Below are positions 22,651 to 30,647 of a stretch of DNA of 32,509 nucleotides, in pieces (position 1 is the stretch's first letter; each line of letters opens with the position of its first letter). The notes below the pieces were generated by a model. The model was not told the DNA's origin, did not search any database, and saw only the letters and a program-made list of their open reading frames with translations. This DNA comes from Syntrophaceae bacterium UBA2188 (GTDB lineage Bacteria > Desulfobacterota > BSN033 > UBA1163): the NCBI GenBank assembly GCA_002327985.1, contig DCVM01000145.1, positions 1-32,509 on the forward strand, in the 5' to 3' direction. The position numbers and the translations under genes are program-made.

Positions 22651-23440
22651 AGTCATTGTTTTAATCCGGGGAGGAGGGGAAATGGCCAGTGGGGTCGCCC
22701 ATCGACTTCACCAGTCCCATTTCAAGGTCTGTATGATAGAAATTCCTGACCCCCTTGCTGTAAGGAGGGAGGTGACTTTCAGCGAGGCGATTCATGAGGG
22801 CGAGAAAGAAGTAGAAGGGGTGAAGGCGAAATTCGTTTCCAAAACAGAGGGGATTGAATCCCTATGGAAGAAAAGACAGATTCCAATCCTCATTGATCCC
22901 GATGGAAGGAGGACGATAAGTTTTTTAAAACCTGATGTTCTGGTTGATGCGATCATGGCCAAAAAGAATTTTGGAACCCAGATCAACGATGCCCGCTGGG
23001 TCATCGGCCTCGGTCCAGGTTTTACAGCAGGAGAGGATGTCCACATTGTGATCGAAACGAATCGGGGAAATAATTTGGGGAAGATGATTTTGAATGGATC
23101 GGCAGAACCTGACACCGGCATTCCTGGCGAGATCGGGGGATATACCATAGAGAGGCTTCTTCGGACGATGAAGAAAGGAATCTTTCATCCACAAAAGATT
23201 ATTGGAGAAAGGGTGGATAAAGGGGTGGTAGTGGCTGTCGTCGATGATTTTCCGGTTATCGCCAAAATCAGTGGTGTGGTGAGAGGACTTCTTCGCGAAG
23301 GGATCGAAGTGAAAAAAGGGATGAAGGTTGGCGATATCGATCCGAGGGGGAAAAGAGAGCTCTGCTTTAATATCTCAGATAAGGCCAGGGCCATTGGCGG
23401 AGGGGTGCTGGAAGCCATCCTATACCAGTATAATCAATAA
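22625..23440 (+). CDS. yqeB: YqeB/EF2563 family selenium-dependent molybdenum hydroxylase maturation protein
   Basis: The 271-residue product starts MKSEKKLSEVIVLIRGGGEMASGVAHRLHQSHF. The R-G-G-G-E-M-A-S-G-V-A loop and A-V-R-R-E-V-T-F-S-E-A are the signature of the YqeB (EF2563) family. Later blocks are V-I-G-L-G-P-G-F-T-A-G-E-D-V-H and G-G-V-L-E-A-I-L. YqeB is known as a marker of selenium-dependent molybdenum hydroxylases, in which a labile selenium is a Mo ligand. I prefer the ATG at 22625, with AGGA 8 bases upstream; the frame is open from 22589. It overlaps mocA and precedes yqeC by 31 bases, implying one transcript. Confidence 0.85.
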   Translation: MKSEKKLSEVIVLIRGGGEMASGVAHRLHQSHFKVCMIEIPDPLAVRREVTFSEAIHEGEKEVEGVKAKFVSKTEGIESLWKKRQIPILIDPDGRRTISFLKPDVLVDAIMAKKNFGTQINDARWVIGLGPGFTAGEDVHIVIETNRGNNLGKMILNGSAEPDTGIPGEIGGYTIERLLRTMKKGIFHPQKIIGERVDKGVVVAVVDDFPVIAKISGVVRGLLREGIEVKKGMKVGDIDPRGKRELCFNISDKARAIGGGVLEAILYQYNQ

Positions 23441-23471
23441 ACATCGTCTTTAGGATAACGTTAATCGGTTG

Positions 23472-24275
23472 ATGAAGGGAAGCCAAAAAGAAGCAGGGTC
23501 GCCCAGTTCTTTGATCGAAGCCTTGGGCCTCAAAGCGAGGGAACTAATCAGTTTGGTCGGAGCAGGGGGAAAGACCACATTGATGTTTCACCTTGCCAAA
23601 GAGTTGTCCCTCCGTGGGAGAAAAGTGGTCACGACGACGACCACGAAGATATTCGAACCCGCTCGGGAGGAAACGGGTTTTCTGACGATTAATCCGAATG
23701 AGCAGGGAATTAAGGATTTTGTATGGCGGCATCTCAATCACTATCGTCATGTCACCGTTGCCTGCGAGAGGCTTGGATCAGGAAAATTGAAAGGAATTTC
23801 TGCAAGCCTGGTCAATGAGCTCTGGGATTCTAAAGGAGTAGATATGATTATTGTTGAGGCGGATGGTGCGGCAGGACGCCCGGTGAAAGCACCGAGGGAG
23901 AATGAACCGGTCATCCCGACCAGCACGACTCTGGTTGTGGCAATGTTAGGGGTGGATGGGGTAGACAGGGAACTCAATGAAGAGAGAGTTTTTCAGCCGG
24001 AGCGGGTTTCAAGAATGACCGGAATTCCTATTGGAAAGAAACTCACGGATGAGGCGATGGCCATCTTGATGACCCATTCCGAGGGCATTTTTAAGGGAAC
24101 TCCTGCTTCGGCGAGAGTCGTTGCTTTTCTCAATAAGGTGGATCTTCCAAATGGACTCGTCAGAGCAAAGGACATTGCACAATATATCCTTGAGAAAAAA
24201 CACCTTCAGATCGAAAGAGTAGTTTTGGGTCAGTTAAAAAATGAACCGCCTGTCACACAGGTGATTTTTCCATAG
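23472..24275 (+). CDS. yqeC: YqeC family selenium-dependent hydroxylase accessory protein
   Basis: The 267-residue protein has an N-terminal P-loop, L-V-G-A-G-G-K-T-T-L (about 29-38), then L-R-G-R-K-V-V-T-T-T-T-T-K-I-F, I-V-E-A-D-G-A-A-G-R-P-V-K-A-P and N-K-V-D-L. This is the YqeC signature. The family is a predicted nucleotide-dependent factor for selenium-dependent Mo hydroxylases. A TTG at 23469 is in frame directly before the chosen ATG, and neither has an ideal ribosome site. A small CCTGT/ACAGG hairpin plus TTTTT overlaps the stop and may end part of the transcription. Confidence 0.85.
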   Translation: MKGSQKEAGSPSSLIEALGLKARELISLVGAGGKTTLMFHLAKELSLRGRKVVTTTTTKIFEPAREETGFLTINPNEQGIKDFVWRHLNHYRHVTVACERLGSGKLKGISASLVNELWDSKGVDMIIVEADGAAGRPVKAPRENEPVIPTSTTLVVAMLGVDGVDRELNEERVFQPERVSRMTGIPIGKKLTDEAMAILMTHSEGIFKGTPASARVVAFLNKVDLPNGLVRAKDIAQYILEKKHLQIERVVLGQLKNEPPVTQVIFP

Positions 24276-24289
24276 AATTTCACCCCCAT

Positions 24290-24353
24290 CCCTATCTACC
24301 GATCGGCAGGCGGTTCCAATCTAGGGCGAGACGGTCACGAGAGAGAGATAGGG
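24290..24353 (+). promoter_or_regulatory. 8-bp inverted repeat in the yqeC to secreted-protein gap
   Basis: CCCTATCT (24290-24297) and AGATAGGG (24346-24353) are exact inverted copies around 48 bases that contain a further CCGATCGG palindrome. The structure ends 23 bases before the next start codon. Its role is unknown: an mRNA processing hairpin, an attenuator or a remnant repeat. Confidence 0.4.
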
Positions 24354-24376
24354 TAGGGCGGTCATGGAGGGATGCA

Positions 24377-24955
24377 ATGGGATATCGAAGGACTTTTTTA
24401 ATAGGTTTTATTTTAATTTCGGGGCTGGCCTCTATGAGCCTTGCAGAGGATTATTCTCTTCAGTACTTCTTGGCAAAAACCTCACCCAAAACCATGGAGC
24501 TTTCCAAAAAAGAAAAGACCGAATTGTTCAATCAATTGGATAGCGTCCTTAAACAGGCTCAAACCGTTCGCGCAAAGATCATGCAAGCCATTCAAACGGG
24601 GGAGACAGATGCTCGATATCAGGAAGGAAAGTTTTGGATCACCAAGCTTGAAGAAGATCGAGATTCAATCCAAACGGGAATGCAACAAATTAAATTGTTG
24701 AAAGAGAAACCCACCCTTCTCGTTGCTTCGATCAAACTTTATCGATCCTTGAAAGACCTTTCATCGAATTTTAATGCCTACAACAATTTACCTCCGTTCT
24801 CTGCCTTGGTGGGAGATTTGGCACCTGAAATAAAGCTATGGGCGGATCCGGTTTTCTATAACCTTTACCTCCTTCCGCTCGCCCGTTCAAAAGACATCGA
24901 GGCAAAGCCAGTTCAGAAAGACAAGAAGCCGACATTAAAAGAGAAGAAACCATAA
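24377..24955 (+). CDS. Secreted protein of unknown function in the Mo-maturation operon
   Basis: The 192-residue protein has a Sec signal (M-G-Y-R-R-T-F-L-I-G-F-I-L-I-S-G-L-A-S-M-S-L-A, cleavage before E-D-Y-S). The mature part is helical with a Gln/Lys/Glu-rich region at about 45-110 (likely coiled coil), an aromatic block P-E-I-K-L-W-A-D-P-V-F-Y-N-L-Y-L-L-P-L near 148-167, and a Lys/Pro-rich tail ending in repeated K-K-P. No cysteine is present and no family is recognised. It sits between yqeC and xdhC on the same strand. A periplasmic part in the same system is possible but not shown. GGAGGGATGCA gives a close ribosome site. Confidence 0.65.
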   Translation: MGYRRTFLIGFILISGLASMSLAEDYSLQYFLAKTSPKTMELSKKEKTELFNQLDSVLKQAQTVRAKIMQAIQTGETDARYQEGKFWITKLEEDRDSIQTGMQQIKLLKEKPTLLVASIKLYRSLKDLSSNFNAYNNLPPFSALVGDLAPEIKLWADPVFYNLYLLPLARSKDIEAKPVQKDKKPTLKEKKP

Positions 24956-25010
24956 CCCTTGGGATCCAAGAATTCATCGTTCAAAATTTAAGTTGAAGGA
25001 GTTAAGAAGT

Positions 25011-26078
25011 ATGAGTGGAGACATTTATTCTGAAATCGTAAAAGCCCTTGGAAAGAAAGAGAAAGCGGCATTGGCCACATTGATCGTCCGGGTGGGTTCC
25101 GCTCCCCGGGCAGTGGGTGCAAAATATTTGATTAAGGGAGATGGGAGCACAGTTGGCTCCATTGGGGGCGGATGTGTCGAAGCAGAGGTTTGGCAAGAGG
25201 CACAACAAGTCATGGAGAACAGGGAGGCAAAAATTCCCCATTTCGAACTGACCGCTGAGCAATTGGCAGAGGGGGGGCTTATTTGTGGGGGGGAAATTCA
25301 TGTCTTTTTGGAACCCCTTCAAGAAGCATTTTTAAATATCTATCAGGAGGTAGCGAGGATAAGGCAGAAGGGGGGGGCAGCCATCCTTGCCACGCTGATC
25401 TCCGTGGATGGCGCTTTTTCAAAAGGGGAAAGTTCAAAGGCTTTGTTGAAGACTTCTGGGGAAAAAATCGGGTCTTTCATGGGCGGATCGGAATTGGAGA
25501 AGAAGATTTTGAGTGAGGGGGAGGCATTATTTAAAGAGAAGAGGTTAAAGGTGTTGGTTTTAAATTTTGAGAATAAAAGGATGGAAATACTGTTAGAACC
25601 TATTTTTTCTGAACCGACGGTCTATCTTTTTGGAGGAGGGCACGTTTCCGAACAGGTGGCTCCCCTTGCCAAAAGGGTCCATTTTAAAGTGGTAGTGATC
25701 GATGACCGGGAGATGTTTGCAAATCGAAACCGTTTTCCAGAGGCGGACGAGGTCATCGTTTCAGAATTTGAGAAATGTTTCGATCAACTCAACATTGATG
25801 AATCCTCTTACATTGTCATCGTCACTCGGGGTCATCTCTACGATGGGTTTGTATTGGAGCAGGCCGTCAAAACTAACGCTCGTTATATTGGGATGATCGG
25901 TTCAAAGAAGAAGATTCGAACCCTTTATCAGAATTTGATAGAAAAAGGAATGACGAAAGAGACATTAAACCGGGTCCATGCGCCTATTGGAATTGATATC
26001 AATTCAGAAACTCCTGAAGAGATTGCGGTCAGCATTGTTGCAGAATTGATTCAAGTTAGGGGAGAAATTCCGTCTTAA
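25011..26078 (+). CDS. xdhC: XdhC/CoxI family molybdenum hydroxylase maturation protein
   Basis: The 355-residue protein has the XdhC_CoxI domain at the N-terminus (A-T-L-I-V-R-V-G-S-A-P-R-A-V-G-A-K and V-G-S-I-G-G-G-C-V-E-A-E-V at 48-60) and a Rossmann XdhC_C domain in the second half (V-Y-L-F-G-G-G-H-V-S-E-Q-V-A-P-L-A, then Y-I-G-M-I-G-S-K-K-K and A-P-I-G-I-D-I). XdhC proteins bind MPT cofactor, help sulfurate it and hand it to xanthine-dehydrogenase-type enzymes. The start at 25011 has AAGGAG 10 bases upstream; a TTG at 24993 is in frame but overlaps that site. It converges on the hydroxylase large-subunit gene, its probable client. Confidence 0.88.
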   Translation: MSGDIYSEIVKALGKKEKAALATLIVRVGSAPRAVGAKYLIKGDGSTVGSIGGGCVEAEVWQEAQQVMENREAKIPHFELTAEQLAEGGLICGGEIHVFLEPLQEAFLNIYQEVARIRQKGGAAILATLISVDGAFSKGESSKALLKTSGEKIGSFMGGSELEKKILSEGEALFKEKRLKVLVLNFENKRMEILLEPIFSEPTVYLFGGGHVSEQVAPLAKRVHFKVVVIDDREMFANRNRFPEADEVIVSEFEKCFDQLNIDESSYIVIVTRGHLYDGFVLEQAVKTNARYIGMIGSKKKIRTLYQNLIEKGMTKETLNRVHAPIGIDINSETPEEIAVSIVAELIQVRGEIPS

Positions 26079-26125
26079 TTCATCCGTATTCAGAGAACCA
26101 AATTTGTTTTATCGATTCAAGGAAA

Positions 26126-26154
26126 AAGCGCCGGCAACAGACCCCGACGCTTTA
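26126..26154. terminator. Bidirectional terminator between xdhC and the hydroxylase operon
   Basis: AAAGCG/CGCTTT (26126-26131 and 26149-26154), with an inner CGG/CCG, forms a stem. An A-rich run precedes it and TTTATTAAT follows. It lies between two convergent genes and could end both. Confidence 0.6.
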
Positions 26155-26190
26155 TTAATATCCCCATGACACCGTCACATAAAAATGAAT

Positions 26191-28488
26191 TTATTTTTTC
26201 TCCTTATCTTTCAGCGCAGCCAGTACCTTTTCTGGAGTGATGGGAAGATCTTTGATCCTCACCCCCACGGCATCATAAATGGCATTGGCGATGGCAGGGG
26301 CTGTTGGAACTAAACCTGGTTCACCAATTCCTTTCGCGCCGAAAGGTCCAAATTGATCATTCGTTTCAACCACAATGGTTTCGAAATTAGGGACATCTTT
26401 GGCGGTGAGCATCTTATAGTCAAGGAAGTTTGGATTCATCACCTTGCCATTTTGTAAAATCAATCTTTCCGTCAAGGCATAACCAATCCCCTGGGTCGCT
26501 CCGCCATAGACCTGACCTTCGAGGAGCATCGGATTAATAGCTCTTCCTACGTCATGAGCGGCCACATATCTCAGAATCTTCACCTGGCCGGTTTCCTTAT
26601 CCACCTCCACCTCCACGCCGTGTGTCCCATAGGCGTAGGTGACAGAGAGATTTCCTTTAAATTCTCTATCTAAGTTCTCATTATTGGGATCATAGAAATA
26701 CTCCGCCATGACCATGCTTCCACCCGCGGTGTAATGGGCCGCTCTCAATACTTTCCCCAGGGGAGACTTCTTTTCAGGATCTTTTTTCGAATAGATGGTA
26801 CGATCCCGAATATCCAGATTCTCAATGCTTTCGCCTAACGATTTGGCGGCTACCTCGAGGAGTTGGTCCTTTACTTTTTTTGCCGCCCCTTTAGCAGAAT
26901 TTCCCGCTACAAAGGTTGTTCGACTGGCATGGGCTCCAACGTCCCAGGGACAAATATCCGTATCCGTATGGGTGACCACCACATCTTCTACCCTGACCCC
27001 AAGTTCTTCAGCAACAATTTGAGCGATCACCGTCTCGGATCCCTGTCCCATATCGGTGGCACCAGTAAAGACGTTAACGGTCCCGAAGTCATCCATTTTG
27101 ATAATGGTACCACAACCATCCGATTTATAGACCCGAGCACCTCCTCCAACATGGATGAGGGAAGCCATTCCAACTCCTCTTCCATCTTTCCTTCCTCGAA
27201 CCTGTCGCCAATCCAATTTTTGTGCTACGGCATCAATGCATTCCCTTAGACCACAGGTGTTAATTTTGAAATTCTGGGGGGTCACTTCACCAGGAGTATT
27301 GGCATTTCTCATTCTGAAATCAAGAGGGTCTATCCCTGCCATCTCTGCAAGAATATCAAGCTGAGAATCGATGGCAAACGTGGCTTGAGGATTTCCATAT
27401 CCCCTCATCGCTTGAGAGTAGGTATTATTCGTATAAACACATTTAGCGATATAACGAACATTGGGAACTTTATAAAGAGAGGAGATGGGCATCATCATGA
27501 CCGAGGGTGTGGTGGCCCCCCAAGAAGTATAGGCTCCGTTGTCGAGAATCATGCGAATATCGCGAAATGTCAATCTTCCGTCTTTGGTACATCCTTGAGC
27601 GATATCGATGATGGCTGGTTGCCTTGGCGAGGTAGCAAAGAACTCCTCTTCACGGCTAAAGATAATTTTTACAGGTTTTCGGGTCTTATAAGCTAATAAG
27701 ATGGCAATGTATTCAAAGGCATAAGTATCGAGTTTGCTCCCGAATCCGCCGCCGATCATCGTTTTGATCACTCGAGCCTTTTTCCCCTTCAATCCCATTG
27801 CAGCAAGGGCGTCTGTGAAGTCCCGTTGTTCCAAAGAAGGGATTTGGGTGATACTGTATACAGTGAGATTATTTTTTAAATCGAACATAGCGACACATCC
27901 ACTTGTTCCCATGCAGCAGTGTGTGACCCATGTGACTTTGAATCGATCTTCAGCGACAAAAGCAGAGTTTTTTCTCGCTTCTTCCACATCTCCAGCAATC
28001 AGTCTCCATGGAAGGTTGAGGACATTGGTTGGTTTTTTCTCCTTTCCCCCTACATGTTCCTCATGGATGAGAAGCGCACCTTCCTTCATAGCCTCTTCAG
28101 GATCGAATATACCTGGAAGGATTTCGTAGTCGACCTTGATGAGATCGAGAGCCTCTTCAGCAATCTCAGGATCTGTGGCTGCAACGGCAGCGACTTCGTC
28201 TCGCAGAGAGCAGACCTTATTGGCTTTGAGAGGAACATTGTCTTTATAAACACCGAATTTGATGGGAGGAATGTTATAACCCGTTAAAACAGCTTTCACC
28301 CCCGGAAGTTTCTCTGCCTGAGAAGTATCGATACTTTTAATCTTTGCATGAGGATGGGGACTGTAAAGGATTTTCCCATGAAGCATCCCCGGAATCTTCA
28401 AGTCATGAATATAGATTGCCTTGCCTGTGACTTTTTCCTCTGCGTCCATTTTGGGAATTCGTTTTCCAACGTTAATAAACTCTTCCAT
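26191..28488 (-). CDS. Molybdenum hydroxylase (xanthine dehydrogenase family) large catalytic subunit
   Basis: The 765-residue protein has the two standard domains: aldehyde-oxidase/xanthine-dehydrogenase a/b hammerhead (about 20-125; V-T-G-K-A-I-Y-I-H-D, G-K-I-L-Y-S-P-H-P-H-A) and the molybdopterin-binding part. Key motifs are G-G-G-F-G-S-K, A-M-R-G-Y-G-N-P-Q, G-A-T-D-M-G-Q-G-S-E-T and G-A-K-G-I-G-E-P-G with the catalytic base near Glu723. It would hydroxylate a substrate at the Mo centre and pass electrons to the 2Fe-2S and FAD subunits. The substrate loop W-V-T-H-C-C-M-G-T-S-G-C-V-A differs from the usual E-P form, so the substrate is not assigned. No in-frame UGA selenocysteine site interrupts it. 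A GGGAGG ribosome site precedes the start. Confidence 0.92.
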   Translation of the reverse strand: MEEFINVGKRIPKMDAEEKVTGKAIYIHDLKIPGMLHGKILYSPHPHAKIKSIDTSQAEKLPGVKAVLTGYNIPPIKFGVYKDNVPLKANKVCSLRDEVAAVAATDPEIAEEALDLIKVDYEILPGIFDPEEAMKEGALLIHEEHVGGKEKKPTNVLNLPWRLIAGDVEEARKNSAFVAEDRFKVTWVTHCCMGTSGCVAMFDLKNNLTVYSITQIPSLEQRDFTDALAAMGLKGKKARVIKTMIGGGFGSKLDTYAFEYIAILLAYKTRKPVKIIFSREEEFFATSPRQPAIIDIAQGCTKDGRLTFRDIRMILDNGAYTSWGATTPSVMMMPISSLYKVPNVRYIAKCVYTNNTYSQAMRGYGNPQATFAIDSQLDILAEMAGIDPLDFRMRNANTPGEVTPQNFKINTCGLRECIDAVAQKLDWRQVRGRKDGRGVGMASLIHVGGGARVYKSDGCGTIIKMDDFGTVNVFTGATDMGQGSETVIAQIVAEELGVRVEDVVVTHTDTDICPWDVGAHASRTTFVAGNSAKGAAKKVKDQLLEVAAKSLGESIENLDIRDRTIYSKKDPEKKSPLGKVLRAAHYTAGGSMVMAEYFYDPNNENLDREFKGNLSVTYAYGTHGVEVEVDKETGQVKILRYVAAHDVGRAINPMLLEGQVYGGATQGIGYALTERLILQNGKVMNPNFLDYKMLTAKDVPNFETIVVETNDQFGPFGAKGIGEPGLVPTAPAIANAIYDAVGVRIKDLPITPEKVLAALKDKEKK

Positions 28489-28517
28489 GACAACCTCCCT
28501 CTTTAATCACCAATAAT

Positions 28518-28992
28518 CAATAACCAAATATCAAATAATTACCAATCACCAATGACCAAACATCAAATAAGCACCAATTATCCAAATCCAAATTAAGAAG
28601 ATTTATCAGCAATTGAAGAAAAAATCTTCTTTAATTCAAGAGCTTCTGTTAATAAGATGTCGATCTTCCCCTTAAATTCTGGGTTTGCTTCTATTAAGAG
28701 TTCAAGCCAGTAATGAGTTTCTTTAGTTTCTTTTCGGGTAATTTTGATTCGATACTTAAAGTCTTTTCTACTCAAGGCATCATTTGCTTCACGATAGTTT
28801 GCACCCATCGAACCACTTGAATCTATCAGTTGGCCGATAAGCTCATTATTGATCACGTTTTTGGGCAACTGTTTGCAAAGCCTTATTACATTTTTTGCAA
28901 ATTCTGCGGTCCTTCCTTCGAGATCAAAACTATGTTTGGTTTTTGATGATTGATTCATTGGTGATTGTCTGGTTATTGAAATTTGGTTATTG
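28518..28992. mobile_element. IVS-like cassette: four-helix-bundle gene within nested inverted repeats
   Basis: Two exact inverted repeat pairs bracket the small gene at 28593. The outer pair is CAATAACCAAAT (28518-28529)/ATTTGGTTATTG (28981-28992); the inner is CAATCACCAATGA (28543-28555)/TCATTGGTGATTG (28955-28967). The left flank also has two 24-base direct copies (28523-28546 and 28555-28578, 3 mismatches). The unit separates genes of one operon, and its ends could pair in the RNA like those of 23S rRNA intervening sequences. No transposase is encoded. Confidence 0.6.
28593..28958 (-). CDS. Four-helix bundle protein (23S rRNA IVS-type)
   Basis: The 121-residue protein carries the pattern of TIGR02436-type proteins: F-D-L-E-G-R-T-A-E-F-A-K-N-V-I, L-I-G-Q-L-I-D-S-S-G-S-M-G-A-N-Y-R-E-A-N, and K-E-T-H-Y-W-L-E-L-L. 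These are classically encoded in intervening sequences of 23S rRNA genes but also occur free-standing. Function is unknown; an RNA- or DNA-binding pentameric bundle is the usual suggestion. The start ATG lies inside the right inner inverted repeat and has no Shine-Dalgarno site, unlike its neighbours. It sits between the 2Fe-2S and large-subunit genes with no metabolic link, so insertion is likely. Confidence 0.85.
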   Translation of the reverse strand: MNQSSKTKHSFDLEGRTAEFAKNVIRLCKQLPKNVINNELIGQLIDSSGSMGANYREANDALSRKDFKYRIKITRKETKETHYWLELLIEANPEFKGKIDILLTEALELKKIFSSIADKSS

Positions 28993-29002
28993 GGTATTAA
29001 TT

Positions 29003-29473
29003 TTATATTTGACCGCTCACTGCTTTAATCGCCTGAATAATCTGTATGTATCCTGTACAGCGGCATAAATTCCCTGCGATACCATGACGGACCTCTTCCT
29101 CTGTGGGTTTTGGATTCTCATCCAGGAGAGATTTAGCCGCGAGCACCATTCCCGGTGTGCAGAAACCACATTGAACGGCCCCATATTCAACGAATGCCTT
29201 TTGGAGGGGATGAAGGTTTCCTTGCGCATCGGTCAGACCCTCGATCGTCACCACGTTCTTTCCATCCACTTCCATGGCGGGGAAAATGCAGGAATTGACC
29301 GTTTTTCCGTCTAACAAGACGGTGCAAGCACCACATTCACCCATGCCGCACCCTTCTTTGGTCCCAATCAGTTCTAATTTATCTCTCAATAATTGTAACA
29401 GAGTGAGATGTGACTCGGTCTCCACCGATACCGGTTCTCCATTTAATGTAAAACTTAGTGTTTGTTTACCCAT
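29003..29473 (-). CDS. Molybdenum hydroxylase 2Fe-2S subunit
   Basis: The 156-residue protein has the plant-ferredoxin-like cluster motif C42-x4-C47-x2-C50-x11-C62 (G-C-G-M-G-E-C-G-A-C-T-V-L) and the second helical cluster domain C102-x2-C105-x31-C137-x-C139 (Q-C-G-F-C-T-P-G-M and N-L-C-R-C-T-G-Y). All eight ligands are present and the length is normal. It relays electrons from the Mo centre to FAD in the three-subunit enzyme. GAAAGGAG precedes the ATG. In related operons it directly adjoins the large subunit; here the four-helix-bundle cassette lies between. Confidence 0.95.
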   Translation of the reverse strand: MGKQTLSFTLNGEPVSVETESHLTLLQLLRDKLELIGTKEGCGMGECGACTVLLDGKTVNSCIFPAMEVDGKNVVTIEGLTDAQGNLHPLQKAFVEYGAVQCGFCTPGMVLAAKSLLDENPKPTEEEVRHGIAGNLCRCTGYIQIIQAIKAVSGQI

Positions 29474-29640
29474 GAAATACTCCTTTCAAGATCGTTATTG
29501 TTGAGGATCGCTTCGACGGTTCAAGGATCGCTCCGCTCGAGGACCGCCTTGGGGGATGCTCCTTTAGCCTCTATCCGCTTTGTTTGGCCTCTTCCCTCAA
29601 GTCTCGCTTTACGAGACGATCCTCCAGCCTTTATCGAGAG
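29474..29640 (-). other. Gap between FAD and 2Fe-2S subunit genes, with small repeats
   Basis: This 167-base gap inside an otherwise tight operon has GC-richer, repetitive text: AGCGATCCT occurs twice (minus strand), GTCTCG/CGAGAC forms a 6-bp hairpin near 29606-29622, and CTCGAGCGGAG lies between. It may be a degraded repeat insertion. No gene is supported. Confidence 0.4.
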
Positions 29641-30612
29641 CTACCACAACCTTTCTGGAAAGACCGTCTCTTCCGGTTGGATGACTCTCTCAATCGATTT
29701 CATCGCCATCCGTTTCACCAAAACCCTGATCATGTCTCTTCGGTACCAGGCCTCTCCTCGGATACTGTCCCTGGGCTGGGCTTCTTGAACTGCTGTCTCC
29801 GCAACCCTCTCTAAAAGTTCATCGCTCAGGGGTTTACCCCTTAATAGACCTTCTGCCTTGACCGCCCTCATGGGTGTCGGAGCTGCTACCCCCAAAGCGA
29901 TCCTCACTTCCTTGCAAATGATTTGATCCTCTTCCATTTTATGGAGGATGGACGAAATAGGAGAGGTGGTGCAGAGCATATCGGAACAGGTGACTTTGTT
30001 TTTATCAAGGGAAAGTAGGACGGATACCCCTAAAATTGGAAGATCTAAAGCAAGCCGTCTCTGAAGTTTATAGTAAGCAGAACCTGTATTGGGCAGGGGT
30101 TTAGGAATCATTAACTCTTTTATCATTTCCCCTGTCTTTAATACCGTCGCCCCAGGCCCCTTAAAAAACGCCTCGATGGGAACGGTTCTCTCTTCTTTAA
30201 GGCTTTTAATCTTGACCTGAGTTCCTAAGACTAATAGAGGAGTGGCTGTGTCCGCAGAAGGGGCAGCAGTACAAATGTTTCCGCCGATGGTCGCTACATT
30301 TCGGATCTGAATCGAACCAAGCCAACTGACCGCATCGGCCAATGCAGAAAAGTCCTTTTTGATTAATTCGGATTTTTCAATCATCCGATGAGTGACCATT
30401 GGCCCAATACTGAGGGTTCCATTAAACTTTATTTCGCCCAGGCCCGGAATCCCCTGAAGAGAGATCAAGACGTCAGGAGTCATCGTTTTCTGCTTGATCA
30501 TCACGATGACATCCGTCCCCCCCGCAATCCATTTTGCTTTCTCGCCGTATTGGGCAAAGAGGGTGAGTGCCTCTTCGAGGGATGTTGGCTTAAAATAATC
30601 AAACTTTTTCAT
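29641..30612 (-). CDS. Molybdenum hydroxylase FAD-binding subunit
   Basis: The 323-residue protein has the CoxM/HcrB-type FAD motifs A-G-G-T-D-V (30-35) and A-T-I-G-G-N-I-C-T-A-A-P-S-A-D (107-121), plus the CO-dehydrogenase flavoprotein C-terminal domain (A-L-G-V-A-A-P-T-P-M-R-A and W-Y-R-R-D-M-I-R-V-L). The start F-D-Y-F-K-P-T-S-L-E-E-A is typical. It accepts electrons from the 2Fe-2S subunit and passes them to an external acceptor. No extra 4Fe-4S insertion like that of 4-hydroxybenzoyl-CoA reductase is seen. GGAGG precedes the ATG. It follows dctM by 35 bases. Confidence 0.93.
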   Translation of the reverse strand: MKKFDYFKPTSLEEALTLFAQYGEKAKWIAGGTDVIVMIKQKTMTPDVLISLQGIPGLGEIKFNGTLSIGPMVTHRMIEKSELIKKDFSALADAVSWLGSIQIRNVATIGGNICTAAPSADTATPLLVLGTQVKIKSLKEERTVPIEAFFKGPGATVLKTGEMIKELMIPKPLPNTGSAYYKLQRRLALDLPILGVSVLLSLDKNKVTCSDMLCTTSPISSILHKMEEDQIICKEVRIALGVAAPTPMRAVKAEGLLRGKPLSDELLERVAETAVQEAQPRDSIRGEAWYRRDMIRVLVKRMAMKSIERVIQPEETVFPERLW

Positions 30613-30647
30613 AGAAGCCTCCTCGGGTTAGAAAATATGGTTTAACA

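Noticed and set aside
26191..28488. Selenocysteine in the hydroxylase large subunit
   Set aside because: The frame has no in-frame UGA. YqeB/YqeC indicate a labile selenium cofactor, not selenocysteine.
28500..28590. CRISPR-like repeats in the AT-rich flank
   Set aside because: The units are short, imperfect, in inverted as well as direct orientation, and there are no unique spacers of even length.
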